Assembly: GCA_033064195.1 (NCBI GenBank)
Contig: JARBJD010000224.1
Coordinates: 58,361-122,360 of the forward strand
Reading direction: 5' to 3'
Source of the DNA: Blattamonas nauphoetae
Lineage: Eukaryota; Preaxostyla; Oxymonadida
Length of the DNA stretch: 64,000 nucleotides
The notes beneath the pieces are model-generated. The model made no database searches. It was given only the letters and a program-made list of their open reading frames with translations, and was not told the origin of the DNA. Position 1 is the first letter of the stretch. Each line of letters starts with the position of its first letter. Below are positions 1 to 10,451 of the stretch, piece by piece. The translations under genes and the position numbers were made by a program.

Positions 1-1209
1 ATCCGAAAGGCTCAGCTGGCTGAAGCGATGAAATGGCTGATTCCTGTTCTGATTGGAGTCATCGTGTTCCTCGCATTGATTACTTTGATTATCATCATCC
101 TCGTCTGTCGACGCCGAAGGAACAAAAACAAGCAATCCCTTTCCTCCCAACAAGAGCTGGATTGTGTCAACGTCGAAACAAAAGAAGACATCCTTGACGA
201 CAACATTCTCGACCACACAGCAGCTGTCGGCCACGATCTGCAACACACTGGTCTCGCTGCCACCACACACTCAGATTCTTTGAAGAACCCGACGAAAACC
301 TTCACGATGAACAGTTCACCAGACGAGACAGAGTTCGTTGCCGGAGTAAGAGCCGAGAGGGACGATGCGGTGGGTGTTGCTGTGAAGAAGCATAACACAT
401 TGTACAATCGACTCCATCACCCCACACTCGCTCAACCGATCGATGCTAAGAACGTGCGAGCCCAGATTGCGAAAGGGTTGTCGCGAATTGAACGAGAACA
501 CGGTTATGCACAGATCTTGAAGTTCTTCTCTTCTCATCGTGTGATGCTTGGACAAGGGGATCTCGTGATTCTTCAGGAAACAACCTCTCCAAACCTTCCG
601 GCTGCTGCCGCTCCTCCCCACACTGCCCAGTCCCATGTCAACCCGTCGCTGGCCGACCAAACACAATTCTCAGATGCCTCTCAACCCAACTTTTCGAACG
701 CGTCTGATCTTCACACCGACATCGCCCAACAACCCCCCACTGCACCTCGAGCAGACGTCCAATCATTTCATTTCTCCCAATCCCAGCAGAAGACGGAAGA
801 TCAACTCCAACTGTCATCATTCGATGGAGTGCGATGGATGGCACCGGAATGTGTGACAACCGATGGAAAGCTCTCGTCTACCATTGTTAATCCAGGGAAA
901 GCTGCAGTTTTTAGTCTTGGCCTCGTCCTATTCGAAATCGAATCGGGACAGGTTCCCTTCGGGGAGATCGATGCCCTCAACGCGCATCGGCAGCTGTCTT
1001 CGGGTTGCATGCCTCGGATGGAGCTCGTCCACGACTCGACAATGAAAGATCTGATTGAGCAATGTCTGTGTCTTCTTCCGAAGGATCGGCCAACATTGTC
1101 GGAAGTCTCGAAGATCCTCGAGAAAATGAACCAAGATGACCACTCACGACACACTGGTCAGAACAACATCATCACCAACCAGCCAGGCCTCCTTCCACTG
1201 GACCTCTGA
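1..1209 (+). CDS. Transmembrane pseudokinase, 3' part (5' end outside window)
   Basis: The frame is open from the first base, so the gene starts upstream. A strongly hydrophobic helix (MKWLIPVLIGVIVFLALITL and on, bases 28-100) is followed by a basic RRRR stop-transfer run, giving a single-pass membrane protein. After about 90 polar residues comes a kinase-like region whose C-lobe is clear: VRWMAPECV (the APE motif), then AAVFSLGLVLFEIESGQVPF in place of the usual DVWSxG segment, then LLPKDRPTLSEV. I see no HRD or DFG motif, and the aspartate of DVWS is replaced by alanine, so this is probably a catalytically dead pseudokinase of tyrosine-kinase-like type. Large families of such membrane proteins, often with repeat-rich ectodomains, are known in oxymonads; the ectodomain here is off the window. 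Stop is TGA at 1207. Confidence 0.75.
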   Translation: MRKAQLAEAMKWLIPVLIGVIVFLALITLIIIILVCRRRRNKNKQSLSSQQELDCVNVETKEDILDDNILDHTAAVGHDLQHTGLAATTHSDSLKNPTKTFTMNSSPDETEFVAGVRAERDDAVGVAVKKHNTLYNRLHHPTLAQPIDAKNVRAQIAKGLSRIEREHGYAQILKFFSSHRVMLGQGDLVILQETTSPNLPAAAAPPHTAQSHVNPSLADQTQFSDASQPNFSNASDLHTDIAQQPPTAPRADVQSFHFSQSQQKTEDQLQLSSFDGVRWMAPECVTTDGKLSSTIVNPGKAAVFSLGLVLFEIESGQVPFGEIDALNAHRQLSSGCMPRMELVHDSTMKDLIEQCLCLLPKDRPTLSEVSKILEKMNQDDHSRHTGQNNIITNQPGLLPLDL

Positions 1210-1832
1210 CCTCTTCACACCCCATCCGTCATTCACCTCCACTTTCTTCTTTCGCGAACCTCTCGGGACAACCAGACTCCACCTCATCTGTCTTCTTCTG
1301 CTCGAAGGTTTAGCTCTTCCAGACTCAACTTTAACGTTGAGTCTGCTGCGAGATTGCACATCATTTTTGCCTCTTGGCCATACACCACATCTTCAGTTCG
1401 TTCTGTTCATCACAGACTGATTCGTCACTGTTCACACGTGTGTGGTTTGCACTATCTTCTTTCCATCTCATCCGTTCATATTTATTCCGCGTCGAGTTTC
1501 TTCTTTCATTTCTGAACATCTTCTTTTCACGTATCTCCTCTGCAAACCTTTCACTCGTCGTTCAGTTTTCGCAGTCACTCTGCATTCTTTGTTCCGTCAG
1601 AACTCGAACCACAACCCACTCAAACGGAGCCCTTAGCTCTTCTCTCATATCACCGTGCTTCGACCTCTGTTTTCTCTTTTCCGAATACTCAACTGCATTC
1701 TGAGCATACGCACATCACTTTTGAACACGTTCTTTTTACACTCATTGTTACAAACACCTCTTATTGAGAACACTGTGAGAGACAGACAATTGAGATACAT
1801 ATAGACGGAATCAGAGTCTCCGTAACTTGTCG
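1210..1832. other. Intergenic, pyrimidine-rich
   Basis: C/T-rich sequence without a credible gene. Short frames here have no recognisable domain. It holds the 3' flank of the pseudokinase and the presumed promoter of the next plus-strand gene. Confidence 0.6.
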
Positions 1833-2966
1833 ATGAACTCATATCTAATATCCATCTCTCAATTCTTTTGGAGGAGTACGGCCCTTAAAACTTTTGTTGA
1901 GCCTACTCAGACAGAGAGCATGGAGAGTCAATCAACAAAATATGTAAAAGCAACATCCACTGCTGTTTCGGGTCTTTCTCAACCGATTTACCCCCAAACA
2001 GAGAACATTACTCTCCACTCGGCAAACTTGGGCCTAAAACACCTGTTCAGACTCATCACCGAGAACACTCCACTCGATCATGAAATTATCACCCAATCAA
2101 GGCAGTTCCTGGAAGATGTGACCTCAAAAATGCCGTCCTGTCTCCGATCCTCCGACTTATTCTCTCTTCTCGTGAAAGACCAGGAACATGCATGCGATGC
2201 CTTTGTCTCGACAATTCATGCCATTATTGTCTCACAGTATCCCGAGATCTCAATGGGGTTCCTCAACTTCCTTGTTTTACTCATCCACCATGGTCATCCA
2301 CTCCATTTCTGGCAGCTGATCAAGGCAGGATTATTCTCTGGCCTCCCTCTCGAATTTCAGCAGAATCCCCTCAATTTATCACCCCCTTTTGCCCTCATGC
2401 ACATTGCAGATTGGGCGTCGAAGATCGCAGTCGCAGACTTCACCACAGATTTCTCGAGGGAAACATGCGTCTCATACTTTGAACTTCAAAGAGTGGTCCT
2501 TTCGAAAGTGATTCAACCGCTTCAACCATTTTTTGTATTTGTTGGCCTTCATAAGACAGAAATCCTGCCCTTCGAAAATCCCATCTCCCTTCCTGTTCTT
2601 ATTTGGACGATTTTCAGAGTTGCTCTTGACAACCCGCCAACATCCGACTTTATCCGTTCCCTGCCGATCTGCTCAACACTGACGAGTCTCTTTACTTTCA
2701 CAGATTCGATTGAGTTTCACTTCTTCGTCGCTCACGCCATTGAAGAGGGATATTTTGGACCCATTCGGACGAAAGATCGGACTGAACGTCTTTCTCGGAA
2801 ATTGATGCAACGAGAACTGATTCAGGAAGGTGGAGAGGATATACTCTCAGCCTGGCGACATCTGGATGAAGATACGAACACCGCAGCCATTGACTTCGAA
2901 ATCAACTTGCTCTTGGGTGAAACACCAAATATTTACTGTTTTCACACTAATTTACTTCTTTTTTGA
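1833..2966 (+). CDS. Lineage-specific helical-repeat-like protein
   Basis: Single open frame of about 377 residues. The first ATG is at 1833; a second in-frame ATG at 1920 (MESQSTKY) is also plausible because the residues between them are poor in composition. The protein is leucine-rich and probably all-helical (LGLKHLFRLITENTP, MGFLNFLVLLIHHG, LMHIADWASKIAVADF), resembling ARM/HEAT-type folds, but no family motif is recognised. It converges with the minus-strand kinase gene, leaving about 146 bp between stops. The last 15 residues (IYCFHTNLLLF) are of lower quality and could hide a final intron. Function unknown. Confidence 0.55.
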   Translation: MNSYLISISQFFWRSTALKTFVEPTQTESMESQSTKYVKATSTAVSGLSQPIYPQTENITLHSANLGLKHLFRLITENTPLDHEIITQSRQFLEDVTSKMPSCLRSSDLFSLLVKDQEHACDAFVSTIHAIIVSQYPEISMGFLNFLVLLIHHGHPLHFWQLIKAGLFSGLPLEFQQNPLNLSPPFALMHIADWASKIAVADFTTDFSRETCVSYFELQRVVLSKVIQPLQPFFVFVGLHKTEILPFENPISLPVLIWTIFRVALDNPPTSDFIRSLPICSTLTSLFTFTDSIEFHFFVAHAIEEGYFGPIRTKDRTERLSRKLMQRELIQEGGEDILSAWRHLDEDTNTAAIDFEINLLLGETPNIYCFHTNLLLF

Positions 2967-3112
2967 CCCAATATCCGTCTAATCTTTAATCCCGAACAAA
3001 AAAGTGGTTAAACAAGCAGAAAAGGGCGTAAATGACGAAGTCTGAGCTCCGCAAAATGAAAATTGAGTCTCCAAATCAAAACAGTGACAGAGACATTCTC
3101 ACAGCATGGTCT

Positions 3113-6100
3113 TCATATCTGAGGACCAGGATCGATTTTCTTCATCCAGAGCACTTCAACCGAAAAGCCCAACTCTCTCGATCCAGTCGAGATCGCCAGA
3201 GAAACGTGAGACGGAATTCTTGAGATGATTCCAGGCTGTTCCTCGTCATCCATAAATAGTCTTGCTTCTCGCTTCTTCATGTTCACTCGAATCGCTGCGG
3301 TCTGTCCCCTAAAATAACATCTCCTGTATGTACTTTGTGCACAAATCTCCTTCCCTTTCTGCCACACACTCCCGTCCATCAGATTGAAGTGGCCTCCATT
3401 CCAACTTGGGCTTGCTCCTGGTCGACCTGCAGTGGCATCTTGTGGAAGAGGATGTTTCAGGAATCCAAGACCTGCGAAGATGACAGAAAAGTCAAAAACT
3501 CAAAAAGTCAAACAGATCAAAGAATCCGAAGGGTGGCTGATTTTGATTTTGAGCTCCCATTCTTTCGTTTCGACTCCAAATGTGTAGGCTGTTCTCCATT
3601 CGCCAGCTCGAAGCTCGATCTTCTGGAAGAGAGTGCTGTTGATCAGACCATGACATGCTTTGTCAAATGTCGTCAGCGAATCAATTCCCATTCGAATCGG
3701 CAGGCCATCTGTGATTTCACGAATTGTCCTCTGATGGAATTCTCCTCTGCTCTGCGACGTGTCTTGACCACCATCGAATCTCTTCAACCACAACACTTTC
3801 AACGAGTCGTACATCTGCTTCGACGTTGTTGAGATCCCAAGACAATTGATCGGCTGGATGCAGGTGAAGATCCCAGGTTGTTCTTCCTCGTCCACAAACA
3901 GTCGAACTTCCCGCGTTTCGAAGTTGATTCTAATCGCTGCGGTCTGTCCAGCACTGTTGCAACTCTTGTTAGTCCCTGCTGGCTCGATGAATCTACCTCC
4001 TCTGCCCATTGCTCCGTCCCACAGATCAAAATCACCACCAAACCCATTAAAATAGGACCCACAAGTGATTTCGGCAGTACGGCGTGGAAGAGGATAGCTG
4101 TGGAACCCAAGATCTGAGAAGATGAAAAAAGAGGACGCACACAAATCTGAGAATCACTCAATGGTCCCAATTTTATCTTCAATTCCCATTCCCCATCACC
4201 CAGTGGGAATGTGAACGATGTTTTCCAGTACGGGGTTGCATGTTCTCCTGATGGAAGTTTTGATGGGTACCATGGTTGTGTGAGAGATGTTGTGCCCACC
4301 CAGATAGCAGCCCGTTCATTTTGGAGCTCCTTCCCGAGCTGGTCCTTCTCCTGTTGAATACTTCTGATGGTTTGATCTTTTCTGCTCAACAGCTGTTGTG
4401 TTGAGATGTTTGTTTTCACGAGCTGATCATTCTCTTGTTGAAGATTCCTGATTTGTTGATGTGCGTTGTGCAGAATCGCTGGTGTCTCGGAAGTTGTTGA
4501 CTTGCAGTCCACTCTTTTCATCCACGCAATTTCAACCTTCTCACCCTCTCTCGTAAAACCTGTTGAAATCGCAAGAGACAGCGGACAAGGAAGATTTATG
4601 AACATTCCAGGCTGCTCTTTGTTGTCGATCAAAAGATGAGCGACTCGATGAATCATGTTCACTCGAATGGCGACCATCTGTCCGGGCTGTGGGATATCAT
4701 TTGGAACACCTTGAAGGAAAGATCCTCCCTTCCACCTGCTTCCATTCCAAAGAACGAAATCGCCGCCATGTTCTCCGATAAAGGAGCCAGCCTGACACAG
4801 AAAGGCATTGGCTGGGCGAGGCTGTTCGATGTAGCCAAGCGCTGAACAGATGAGAGGGGATAAGCGAAGAGAGATAAAGGATGAGGTAGGACACACTGAC
4901 AGGTAGAGTAGAGTCTGTGAGATTTACACACAGCTCCCACACTCCATCAGTGATTGGAAACGAGAACGCTGTTCTCCATTCACCCAATCCACCGATCTGG
5001 ACCAGACATGCACCGGACAGGGTATGCGAATTTGAGTCATATTCCAGCAGAGCATCGGTTACCATCCAGATCGGGAGGTTGGCTAACACCATCCCCATAG
5101 TGTGCAGTACAACCTGATTCGGTTCAAGCCAGCGCTGATCTCCGAAAGTAAAATGTTGGTTGTCGTTCTTTTCCATCTCTCGAAGTTTCCACACAGCGTC
5201 GGTCGTGTTCAACAAACATCGGAGAACAGATTCGTCCATCAGCTGTTCACTCCGAATTCGTGATCCGGGATTCTGAGAAAAGAAGCGACATGGAGGGATC
5301 TGAAGGCGAGAAGGAGAGGCAGACAGTGTCCAGAAGTTTCGTCAGCAGAATTCGCTCGTCTTCACCGCACTCATTCCCAATCGAGGACGTCTTGAACGCA
5401 GCGATATCCCGAATCTGTTTCGGAGTGTTGGTTGTCGTGAAGAGCGGTTTTCCGTTGAGCAGTTCGAACAAGATCACTCCCAACGACCACACGTCCGAGG
5501 CTGGTGTAGCATGACTTGATTCATCATCAATTCGTTCTGGTGACATGTAGAGACATGTTCGCTCTCCAAGTGACGTTGTATTGGCCGACTCTCCGGCTCC
5601 AAGGTCGCCTGAAACCAAGATCAGAGAAAAGAGAATATGGACAAAGTTCGGGCAAAATAACAGAGAAAACAATATGAGGGAAGAAAAGAGCGAATATCAA
5701 TGCACAGGGATTGTGGTAAAGACATTAATCAAGGCGAGGTTCTGAGCGACGAACAAACACAATTTGGCATGTCCATTGGGGAAGAGGAGAATGTTTTCCA
5801 TCTTGATGTCACCATGTGATGCTTGACCTGTCGGATGATTGTGCATGAAAGAAAGCGCTGATGAGACGTCAATCATGATTCGGTAGACAATCTGATTCGC
5901 CAAGATGAGAGAAGAACACCAAAATAAATAGAAAGAGAGAGTCAAAAAAGATGAAAAACGGTCAAGAAAACATGATATATGTCAGATCACAGAGAAAATT
6001 GACAAACTTCTCGAGGAACAAGAGAATGACGTTCTTTGTGTTGTGATACAAAATCCGAAAGCGCCTGTTGCCCCAATTCCATCACAATCGCTCGAGCATT

Positions 6101-6387
6101 CGACATAGGCAAAACTTCTTTCAGGAACACAATTTGAGGATGAACGTAGTGACGAAGTCGAACAACTTCACGATCAATTCGCTGTTCGTCCTTATTCGAA
6201 ACAAGGCGAATTATCTTTGCTGCGTAATGTACTCCCGATGCTTTTTCTTTCCATTCGTGAACAGCTCCGAAGCCACCAGCACCAATTTCTCGAATAAACT
6301 CATCTAGTTTAAATTGAGAGAGGTGGAAAATGAAAACGAAGAAAACGACATACAAGTTTTGGGGATGTCGACATTTGATGTCTGCAT
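3113..6387 (-). CDS. Ser/Thr protein kinase with C-terminal SPRY-like repeats
   Basis: Eight exons read on the minus strand: 6387-6354, 6303-6008, 5891-5759, 5608-5325, 5272-4897, 4841-4143, 4113-3514 and 3471-3113. They sum to 2781 nt, exactly 926 codons plus stop, and every junction keeps phase. The kinase domain comes first: glycine loop GAGGFGAV, lysine in YAAKII, catalytic loop HGDIKMEN (HGD for HRD), DLG for DFG, SPE for APE, DVWSLGVILFEL, ending NPGSRIRSEQL. Then follow SPRY-like repeats, each split by an intron at the same place after SDS-I/L; hallmarks are GEWELKIK, GGDFxLWxG, GQTAAIRVN, LFxDxEEQPGI and VLWLKR. A coiled coil (about 4340-4470) separates repeats. The intron at 4114-4142 is only 29 nt. 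All catalytic aspartates and the lysine are present, so activity is plausible. The start MQTSNVDIPKT was chosen because it splices in phase onto the kinase domain. Confidence 0.85.
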
Positions 6388-6396
6388 ATCGGGTAG

Positions 6397-7267
6397 CACC
6401 GTGTGTTGAGTGAGAGAGTGGATCAAACCAAATTTCCCCTTCCGCCTGAACTGACAGAGGATGACTTGCGAAACGTGAAGAAGCTGAAAGAACGAAGTTT
6501 GAACTCCATTCTTCTCTCTCCTCGTCAACTTCCTTTTTCCCTTTTCTGTCCACCGCTACTCAATCTTCTTGCTTACGTCGTTCATTCTCCTTCCTTCTGC
6601 CTTCCTTCTCATTCATTCTGCCTTCAGTGTTCATCTGCCAGAATCCCTTCCCGCATCGCGAGTTCTCTTCGATTTCAAGTGGGATGTTCTTGACGTCTGT
6701 TTTCTTCGAGCATTTCGAGGAAGATCGGAGAGCGTTTACGGAAAACCGTGTTTATCCGAAATATCGGCACTACTCGGCGCACGACACAACAGTGGCGACG
6801 CTGATGGAGGGCCTTGGGATTGACCTTCGGGAGGATGAGAAGTGGGCGAAGGCGGGGCTTCCGGAGGGTGAGATTGCGCCAATCAGATATCCGCTGTACT
6901 GCGGAAGCTTTGCAATTGAGCTGTTTGTTGACGATGAACACACACTCGAAGTCTGTTCCTCTTTCCTTCTCTATTCCTTCCTTGTCACCTCTCCTTTCTT
7001 CCTCTGCCTCTTCAGAATCCTGGTGTTCGTGCAGTGTCGTGCTTGGACGTTCCCGTGTCGGAAGATCTTGTGTGGAGGGAGGAAGCTGTGGTTGGCGTGT
7101 CGAAGGAGGAGATGACCGTCGCGACGTTCCAAGCTCGATGGGCAGATGTTTGGACGCATGTTCAGAACAAGACGTTCCTTTCCGAGGTGTGTGGAAATGA
7201 GAAAGCGGGGAAATCGAAATGGTCGGAAGATGGTGATTCGCGAGGCGTGTTTCAAAGGAAGAACTAA
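6397..7267 (+). pseudogene. Histidine acid phosphatase, N-terminally truncated
   Basis: The C-terminal half of a histidine acid phosphatase is clear. HYSAHDTTVATLMEGLG carries the family's conserved HD pair, GMFLTSVFFEHFEED matches the helix before it, and YCGSFAIELFVDDE matches the strand after it. At least two introns are visible: one between about 6490 and 6620 after LTEDDLRNVKKLKER, and one at 6951-7015 joining HTLE to NPGVRAVSC. The N-terminal half with the catalytic RHGxRxP motif is absent: upstream lies the start of the minus-strand kinase gene, only about 10 bp away. In an intact enzyme both halves form the active site, so this copy should be inactive. A truncated duplicate is the simplest reading; a missed upstream exon overlapping the kinase gene is less likely. 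Confidence 0.7.
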
Positions 7268-7397
7268 TCCGCTCAGTTTATCGAACATGTTTTACAGATG
7301 CAAGGACTATACGGGAAATGAAGACACAGAACAGCGAAAACATCAAGAAATTTCCTAAAAAACATTTCGGTAGGCTTACACAAACACAACAATAAGA

Positions 7398-8174
7398 TTA
7401 TACATTCATCCCACGACCCCTAAGAACTTTTCTATTCATAGTCTGCAACCACATCGCGTCGGTGCCTTCTGTGTCAATGATGGAATGCTGTTCAAGAACC
7501 TCAAAAAACCCTTCCGCTGCGAGAACAGTGAAAGGCCACGAAAAGCGGTTGGGCGGGAAGGGTTCGCAGTCCGAAGACTCGCCGCCTTTCGAAATGAAAG
7601 GAAGGACAGCACCGCATCGAACGTAGTCGTCTTCTTCCGAACACGCCGTTGTGCTGAGAATCTCGGCAAACGAGCAATTCTCAGCAATCGACCTCAGTTC
7701 GGAGTGGACCGCTGAGCGACGAAGAGTGTGTCCCAAAACTGTGAACAGATCGTAGCGCATCGGCCCGTTTTGGGTGTGCCGAACTCGAGCCACCAATTTC
7801 GTCAGAGTCGCTTCGATGTTGGGCTGGTAGTGCTTGATCTCGCTGTTGTATGCAGGGGAGAGCTGAACCAGCACTGCCATGATTCGAAGGAGCTTGGAAT
7901 AGACCCAGTCCCACGATGGCGGGATTTTGGAGATCAGAGGGAGAGAGAGAAGTTTGGGAAGAGCGTCTGATTCGGCAACTATCATTCTGTCTTCTGAGTT
8001 GCATCGCTGAAGATGTGTGTCAAGATGATGTATGATTGACAGCACAGTCAACAGCTGCGTGTATGTCATTCTCTGACGCAATTTCGTAGAATCGAAAAGA
8101 CGAGAGATGGACGAATGAAGACGACCGAAATCGTCATGGATCGTTTGCTGACGAAAAATCAACACATTTCCCAT
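7398..8174 (-). CDS. Unknown helical protein, possibly the last exon of a longer gene
   Basis: Open frame of 258 residues starting MGNVLIFRQQTIHDDFGRLH. It is leucine-rich and looks alpha-helical in the ARM/HEAT style (WDWVYSKLLRIMAVLVQL, AENCSFAEILSTTACSEEDD). The ATG directly follows a good 3' splice site (TTCGTTTAG), so this may be the terminal exon of a gene extending into 8.2-8.6 kb, where a minus-strand frame (MGSDPTLKYDTLAG) is open but could not be joined with confidence. It converges with the truncated phosphatase (130 bp between them). No functional motif is recognised. Confidence 0.5.
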   Translation of the reverse strand: MGNVLIFRQQTIHDDFGRLHSSISRLFDSTKLRQRMTYTQLLTVLSIIHHLDTHLQRCNSEDRMIVAESDALPKLLSLPLISKIPPSWDWVYSKLLRIMAVLVQLSPAYNSEIKHYQPNIEATLTKLVARVRHTQNGPMRYDLFTVLGHTLRRSAVHSELRSIAENCSFAEILSTTACSEEDDYVRCGAVLPFISKGGESSDCEPFPPNRFSWPFTVLAAEGFFEVLEQHSIIDTEGTDAMWLQTMNRKVLRGRGMNV

Positions 8175-8803
8175 CTAAACGAATGTGAAATGGTTTCATT
8201 GAAAGAGAAAAGGATGAGAGAGTGGAATGACTTGAATCGACAATAATCGGGTTAATTTTGGAGAAAGGGGCTTGAACAAAATAGACAAACATTTGACAAT
8301 GAATGAAATAAGATGAGAGGGACGTGAAGGCGAATGGAGAATCAACGTAAGAATAAAGGGTGATAGTTCGGATAAATTTTTCTCCGAGCTATGGCATATT
8401 ATGGGCGTTGGTTGTGAACTGTCGATCAACCAAGGCTTATTTGTGAAAGATTGGACAATTGTATCCTCTGAGTGAATGGAAAGAGAATCATATGCCTCTT
8501 TAGCAACTTTTGTTCCGGCCAGAGTGTCATACTTGAGAGTTGGATCTGATCCCACCCTTTACTTGGAACAATACTGATCAAGCCCACAACACAAATTGTC
8601 ATCATTGAAATCTCATCACAATGCACGTCTCATCACGCAAAATGATCTTCAATATCATTTTTCGATCTCCAATAATCAATTTGTCATCACTCGATTCTTG
8701 ACATGATGTGTGTCACCTGTTCACACGACACGTCAAATCTCACAATCGTGTCATTTATTCCTGGATAATTTTACGGGTCAAAAATTTCTGGACAAGTCCT
8801 CCA
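8175..8803. other. Divergent intergenic region, possible upstream exon
   Basis: A/T-rich spacer between the minus-strand gene ending its upstream side at 8174 and the phosphatase starting at 8804. A minus-strand frame at 8196-8555 may be an upstream exon of the former. Nothing else is recognised. Confidence 0.4.
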
Positions 8804-10211
8804 ATGCAGCCTTCACACAATACGGACAGTCCTTGCCCATTCTCCAGACCAGTGTCTGTACCCACGCCTGAGCCAGAATTCAATGTCAAACGCATTCTTC
8901 AGACACTTCTTTCTTCTGCCAACGATTCCACAATCTGTCATTCTGTTATCCCTGAACACCTCATTTTTCGTGTGTTATATTATTTTCGTCAACTCCTTCC
9001 CTCCATTTTCTCTATTTCATCTTCCTTCCAGAGTTAATTTCAACAACGGAATCGATTCTCAAACAACAACCAGTTGTGATTGACCTGGCAGGCAATATTA
9101 AAATCTGTGGAGATGTCCATGCCCAATTCTTGGACGTCGTGAATCTGTTCAAACGATTCGGATCACCTGATCGCGAAAACTATCTTTTTCTTGGTGGTAT
9201 GTCCAATAATTTACTTCTGATCCAATTATTTCGCATATATTTCACTCATTTTTTGATATTTTCAGATATTGTCGACAGAGGGCCTCAGTCGATTGAAACC
9301 ATCTGTGTTTTGTTCTGCTACAAAATTCTGTTCCCAGAGAACTTCTTTTTCATCCGAGGAAATCATGAGTGTGCCTCAATGAATGCTACCTTTGGATTTC
9401 TCGAGGAGTGTATGTTTAGAAGCCAGATCGGCTCACGACTAGAAACTTTATTTTCAAAATGTCAATCCCCTTTTCTCTCTACCTTCATCGAAATTTTTCT
9501 CACTTGCCATCGAAATATGTCTTCTCTAATATTTTATCTTCTTTTCTCACAGGCCTTCAGTTCTACTCCCGTTCTTTATGGGAAGCGTTCAACAACTGTT
9601 TCAGTTATATGCCGATCGCGGCCGTCATTGACGATCAGATATTATGCGTCCATGGAGGAATCTCAGGTGAGACAACATCACTAGAGACGATCCGTGCCAT
9701 CGAACGCCCTTATTCTGAGCTTACCTCGGCGCTGGTTCGAGATCTCCTCTGGAATGATCCCCATCCATCAATGATGACCAAAGAACCTAGTATCAGCCAA
9801 AATCACCAATTAACTGTTCCTGATTGCGCTGATGACACTGTCCAATTGACTGAACCCCCACAACCACCTCCGCTCTTCTCTCGGAATTCACAACGTGGAT
9901 CATCGTTCTACTTCTCAGAACAAGCACTGGACATCTTTTTAACAGAAAACAACCTTCAGTTGCTTGTGCGTGCTCACCAAACTGTCGCTCGTGGATTTGC
10001 GGTATCCACCAACTTGAAATGTGTAACGATGTTCTCAGCTCCGAACTATGCTGGGGTCTGCACGAATCGAGGCGGCGTTATGACCATCAACACTGGCATG
10101 CATTGCAGTTTCAAGACGTTCAAGTCCTATTTGGACGAAAATAAGGAACCACGCCAAAGAACAGGTGGATCCCAACCAGAAAGCAACACTCAAACTCCTG
10201 ACAAGAATTGA
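8804..10211 (+). CDS. PPP-family Ser/Thr protein phosphatase (PP1/PP2A-like)
   Basis: Four exons: 8804-8987, 9032-9196, 9266-9409 and 9553-10211, with introns of 44, 69 and 143 nt. The total of 1152 nt gives 383 residues plus stop. All PPP signatures are present in order: GDVHAQ (metal ligands), GDIVDRG, GNHE, HGGIS, RAHQ and the end motif FSAPNYAG. The enzyme is therefore a metal-dependent Ser/Thr phosphatase with an intact active site. Between HGGIS and RAHQ it has an insert of about 45 polar residues rich in Pro/Gln/Ser (about 9780-9900) that is not usual in PP1 or PP2A and may bind a regulator. The N-terminal 60 residues (helical) match the regulatory N-terminus length of PP1. Splice phase fixes each junction; for example FLG-D-IVDRG is restored exactly. 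Confidence 0.9.
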
Positions 10212-10451
10212 CCATCAGATTTCGTCTGTATACATCTTACGTTTCTTCTATTCTGTTATCACATCCATAACATTGTCCCTCAAACACCACGCACTGTTAT
10301 TGGTCATGAAATTTTTCTCTCTCTTCCGTTTCTATTGTTTGTTGCTTTGATCTGTCTTCGGCACCACTTCGAATCCACAACATGATTAACTGCAGAAGAC
10401 ATCCATTTTTCACCAAAACCTCCTTCTCAACGAGATTGAGAGAAAAAATGA

